The translations under genes and the position numbers were made by a program. The notes under the pieces were generated by a model, which was not told where the DNA came from, did no database searches, and saw only the letters and a program-made list of their open reading frames with translations. 64,000 nucleotides of DNA. It comes from Rhodocyclaceae bacterium. Lineage in GTDB: Bacteria > Pseudomonadota > Gammaproteobacteria > Burkholderiales > Rhodocyclaceae. Position 1 is the stretch's first letter; each line of letters opens with the position of its first letter. The stretch lies in assembly GCA_022072095.1 (NCBI GenBank), contig JAJVIJ010000048.1, forward strand, positions 1 through 64,000, read 5' to 3'. Below are positions 62,387 to 64,000 of the stretch, one piece after another.

Positions 62387-63538
62387 ATGGATTTCGAATT
62401 CAGCGAAGAACAGCGCATTCTGCGTGAAAGCGTGCGCAAGATGCTCGATCGAGTCGCGCCCGCGGAATACGTGCGGCGCGCCGATGTCGAGGGGCGTTAC
62501 CCGGAAGAGCTTTATCAGGCATTCATCGATCAGGGACTGCTGCGCATGCCCTTCCCGGAGCAATATGGAGGGTTGGGTGGCGGCATCATGGATTTCGTCG
62601 TCATCGCCGAAGAACTCGGCCGAAAAAGCTACGATTTCCTCGGCGCCTATGGCACCTGTGTGTTCAATGGCCTGAATATCGCCCACAACGCCAGCGAGCA
62701 TCAGAAGCAATATTGGTTGCCGAAGCTGCTGTCCGGCGAGATCCGCATGTCGATTTCGATGACCGAGCCGAACGCCGGCTCCGATGCGGGTGCGATGCGC
62801 ACCGTTGCACGCAGGGAAGGCGACGAATGGGTCATCAATGGCCAGAAAGTGTTCTCGACCGGCGCCGGCATCAAGAACAACGTCATCAATCTGTACGCCA
62901 AGACCGATACCGGGGTGCCGTTCCAGAAAGGGACCTCGCTGTTTCTGGTGGACAACACCACACCGGGCGTGCGTCTGCGCAAACTCGATACGCTGGGACG
63001 GCGCGCGCTCGGCACCTACGAAGTTTTCTTCGACAACGTCCGCATTCCGGCCGACCGGATCGTGGGCGAGCCCAACAAGGGTTGGGATTACATGCTCTCC
63101 GGCCTGCAACTCGAGCGCATCATGACCACCGCCGGTTATGCCGGAGCTGCCCAGGACGCGCTCGACCAGGCACTCGCGTACGCCAAGGAGCGCCAGCAGT
63201 TCGGCCGACCGATCGGCACGTTTCAGACCATTGCCCATACGCTCGCGGACCTGCAGACCGAGGTCGATGCTGCCCGACTGTTGATGCTGCGCGCAGCCTG
63301 GCAGCTCGCGCAAGGCCAGGACGCACTGATGGCCATTTCGCAGGCCAAGCTGTTTGGCTCGGAAACCTACGTCAAGGTCGCAAACCAGGGCATGCAGATC
63401 ATGGGCGGTTATGGATACATCATGGAATTCGACATGCAGCGGCATTTTCGCGACGCTCGCGTCACCACCATCACGGCGGGAACCTCGCAGATGCAACGCA
63501 ATCTGATCGCCGGCCGCCTCGGCCTGAAGACCAAGTAA
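62387..63538 (+). CDS. Acyl-CoA dehydrogenase 2
   Basis: Enzyme of 383 residues with MSISMTEPNAGSDAGAMRTVARREGDEWVINGQKVFSTGAG (FAD/substrate region), ERQQFGRPIGTFQTIAHTLADLQTEVDAARLLML and MQIMGGYGYIMEFDMQRHFRDAR. The C-terminal catalytic place reads TITAGTSQMQRN, with Ala instead of Glu. It is 120 bases after the first dehydrogenase and 13 bases before the alcohol dehydrogenase; the two ACADs may form a heteromeric enzyme or act at different steps. Confidence 0.92.
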   Translation: MDFEFSEEQRILRESVRKMLDRVAPAEYVRRADVEGRYPEELYQAFIDQGLLRMPFPEQYGGLGGGIMDFVVIAEELGRKSYDFLGAYGTCVFNGLNIAHNASEHQKQYWLPKLLSGEIRMSISMTEPNAGSDAGAMRTVARREGDEWVINGQKVFSTGAGIKNNVINLYAKTDTGVPFQKGTSLFLVDNTTPGVRLRKLDTLGRRALGTYEVFFDNVRIPADRIVGEPNKGWDYMLSGLQLERIMTTAGYAGAAQDALDQALAYAKERQQFGRPIGTFQTIAHTLADLQTEVDAARLLMLRAAWQLAQGQDALMAISQAKLFGSETYVKVANQGMQIMGGYGYIMEFDMQRHFRDARVTTITAGTSQMQRNLIAGRLGLKTK

Positions 63539-63551
63539 TAGGGGGCGCCCG

Positions 63552-64000
63552 ATGAAAGCCATGATTCTGAAGGGCTACGGCGGCCTTGAGCAATTCGAAA
63601 TGCAGGATGTGCCAGACCCAAGCCCGAAAGAGGGCGAGGTGCTGGTGCGCATTCGCGCCAATGGCGTCTGCTTCCACGACATCCTCGCCCGCCAGGGCCA
63701 TTTTCCGCGCACCAAAACCCCAGGCATCATCGGCCACGAGATCGCCGGCGAGGTGGCCGGACTGGGTCGCGGCGTCACCGATTTCAAGATTGGTGAGCGC
63801 GTCGTCGTGGTCATGAAGGACCACTGCGGCCACTGCCGGCTGTGCTTGAAGGGGCACGACAACCTCTGTCAGAACACCGGCGGTCTGTTCGGCGAGGAAA
63901 TTCCGGGTGGCTATGCCGAATACATCAGCGTTCGCACCCATGCCGTGGTGCGCATACCCGACGGTGTGTCGTTCGAACAGGCTGCGGTCGTCCCCTGTGC
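63552..64000 (+). CDS. Zinc-dependent alcohol dehydrogenase, partial (runs off the window)
   Basis: First 149 codons of an MDR-family enzyme: MKAMILKGYGGLEQFEMQDV, catalytic zinc ligands Cys40 (GVCFHD) and His62-Glu63 (IIGHEIAGEV), and structural zinc cysteines 91, 94, 97 and 105 (CGHCRLCLKGHDNLC). The Rossmann half lies beyond the end. It starts 13 bases after the second acyl-CoA dehydrogenase, so it would oxidise a hydroxy-acyl intermediate or an alcohol of the same pathway. Confidence 0.88.
   Translation, partial: MKAMILKGYGGLEQFEMQDVPDPSPKEGEVLVRIRANGVCFHDILARQGHFPRTKTPGIIGHEIAGEVAGLGRGVTDFKIGERVVVVMKDHCGHCRLCLKGHDNLCQNTGGLFGEEIPGGYAEYISVRTHAVVRIPDGVSFEQAAVVPC

Overview
The window is about 64 kb of high-GC, gene-dense chromosome. 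Gene content points to a motile betaproteobacterium, perhaps Rhodocyclales or Nitrosomonadales-like (inferred). Pointers are the DUF4936 gene beside ygfZ, a DUF3567 protein, EpsL/EpsD/EpsE proteins of the exosortase-associated EPS type, four PEP-CTERM proteins, and a large CoA-thioester catabolic region with a Liv-type ABC transporter. I saw no rRNA, tRNA, CRISPR array or intact insertion sequence.

Layout: 0.2-2.2 kb fliL-fliM-fliN, followed by crcB instead of fliOPQR. 2.7-6.1 kb mltG, ygfZ, a DUF4936 gene and an NRDE-family gene. 6.3-8.6 kb three PEP-CTERM genes. 8.8-13.8 kb a leftward moxR-DUF58-tgpA-mltB operon, then rightward a histone-deacetylase-like gene, trxC, cnoX and the N-degron transferases aat and bpt. 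17.9-23.9 kb an exopolysaccharide locus (galE, epsE, epsD, epsL, and a divergent sugar-phosphate transferase). 24.0-28.0 kb a leftward four-gene operon of secreted proteins that includes a dockerin-type protein and a cohesin-like protein with a PEP-CTERM-like tail. 28.5-37.1 kb a leftward housekeeping run greB-bioF-bioD-bioA-relA-dnaX-ybaB-recR. 37.2-46.0 kb a DUF3567 protein, a PLP-fold protein lacking its catalytic lysine, an alpha/beta hydrolase, tcdA, a bacteriohemerythrin, glnS, a degenerate kinase-like membrane protein and a PAS-GGDEF-EAL protein. 46.0-64.0 kb the catabolic region: leftward tauD-like, acyl-CoA ligase, two family III CoA-transferases, MaoC-like, Bug receptor and livG-livF-SBP-livH-livM; rightward HMG-CoA-synthase-like/DUF35 fusion, thiolase, two acyl-CoA dehydrogenases and a zinc alcohol dehydrogenase cut by the window end.

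The strongest non-obvious signal is regulatory. Three promoters share an 18-bp box (TGTCGGAAAACYTTACAC-like) placed 91-92 bp upstream of the TTGC of a sigma-54 -12 element followed by TTGCTTGA. They sit in front of the first PEP-CTERM pair, the third PEP-CTERM gene and, 20 kb away on the other strand, the cohesin/dockerin operon. This suggests one RpoN-dependent regulon for a cell-surface system that combines PEP-CTERM sorting, exopolysaccharide and a cohesin-dockerin pair. A second theme is proteins with recognisable folds but altered active sites: the HMG-CoA-synthase-like half of the DUF35 fusion, the MetY-like protein, LivF with Arg for the Walker A Lys, and a kinase-like ATPase domain.
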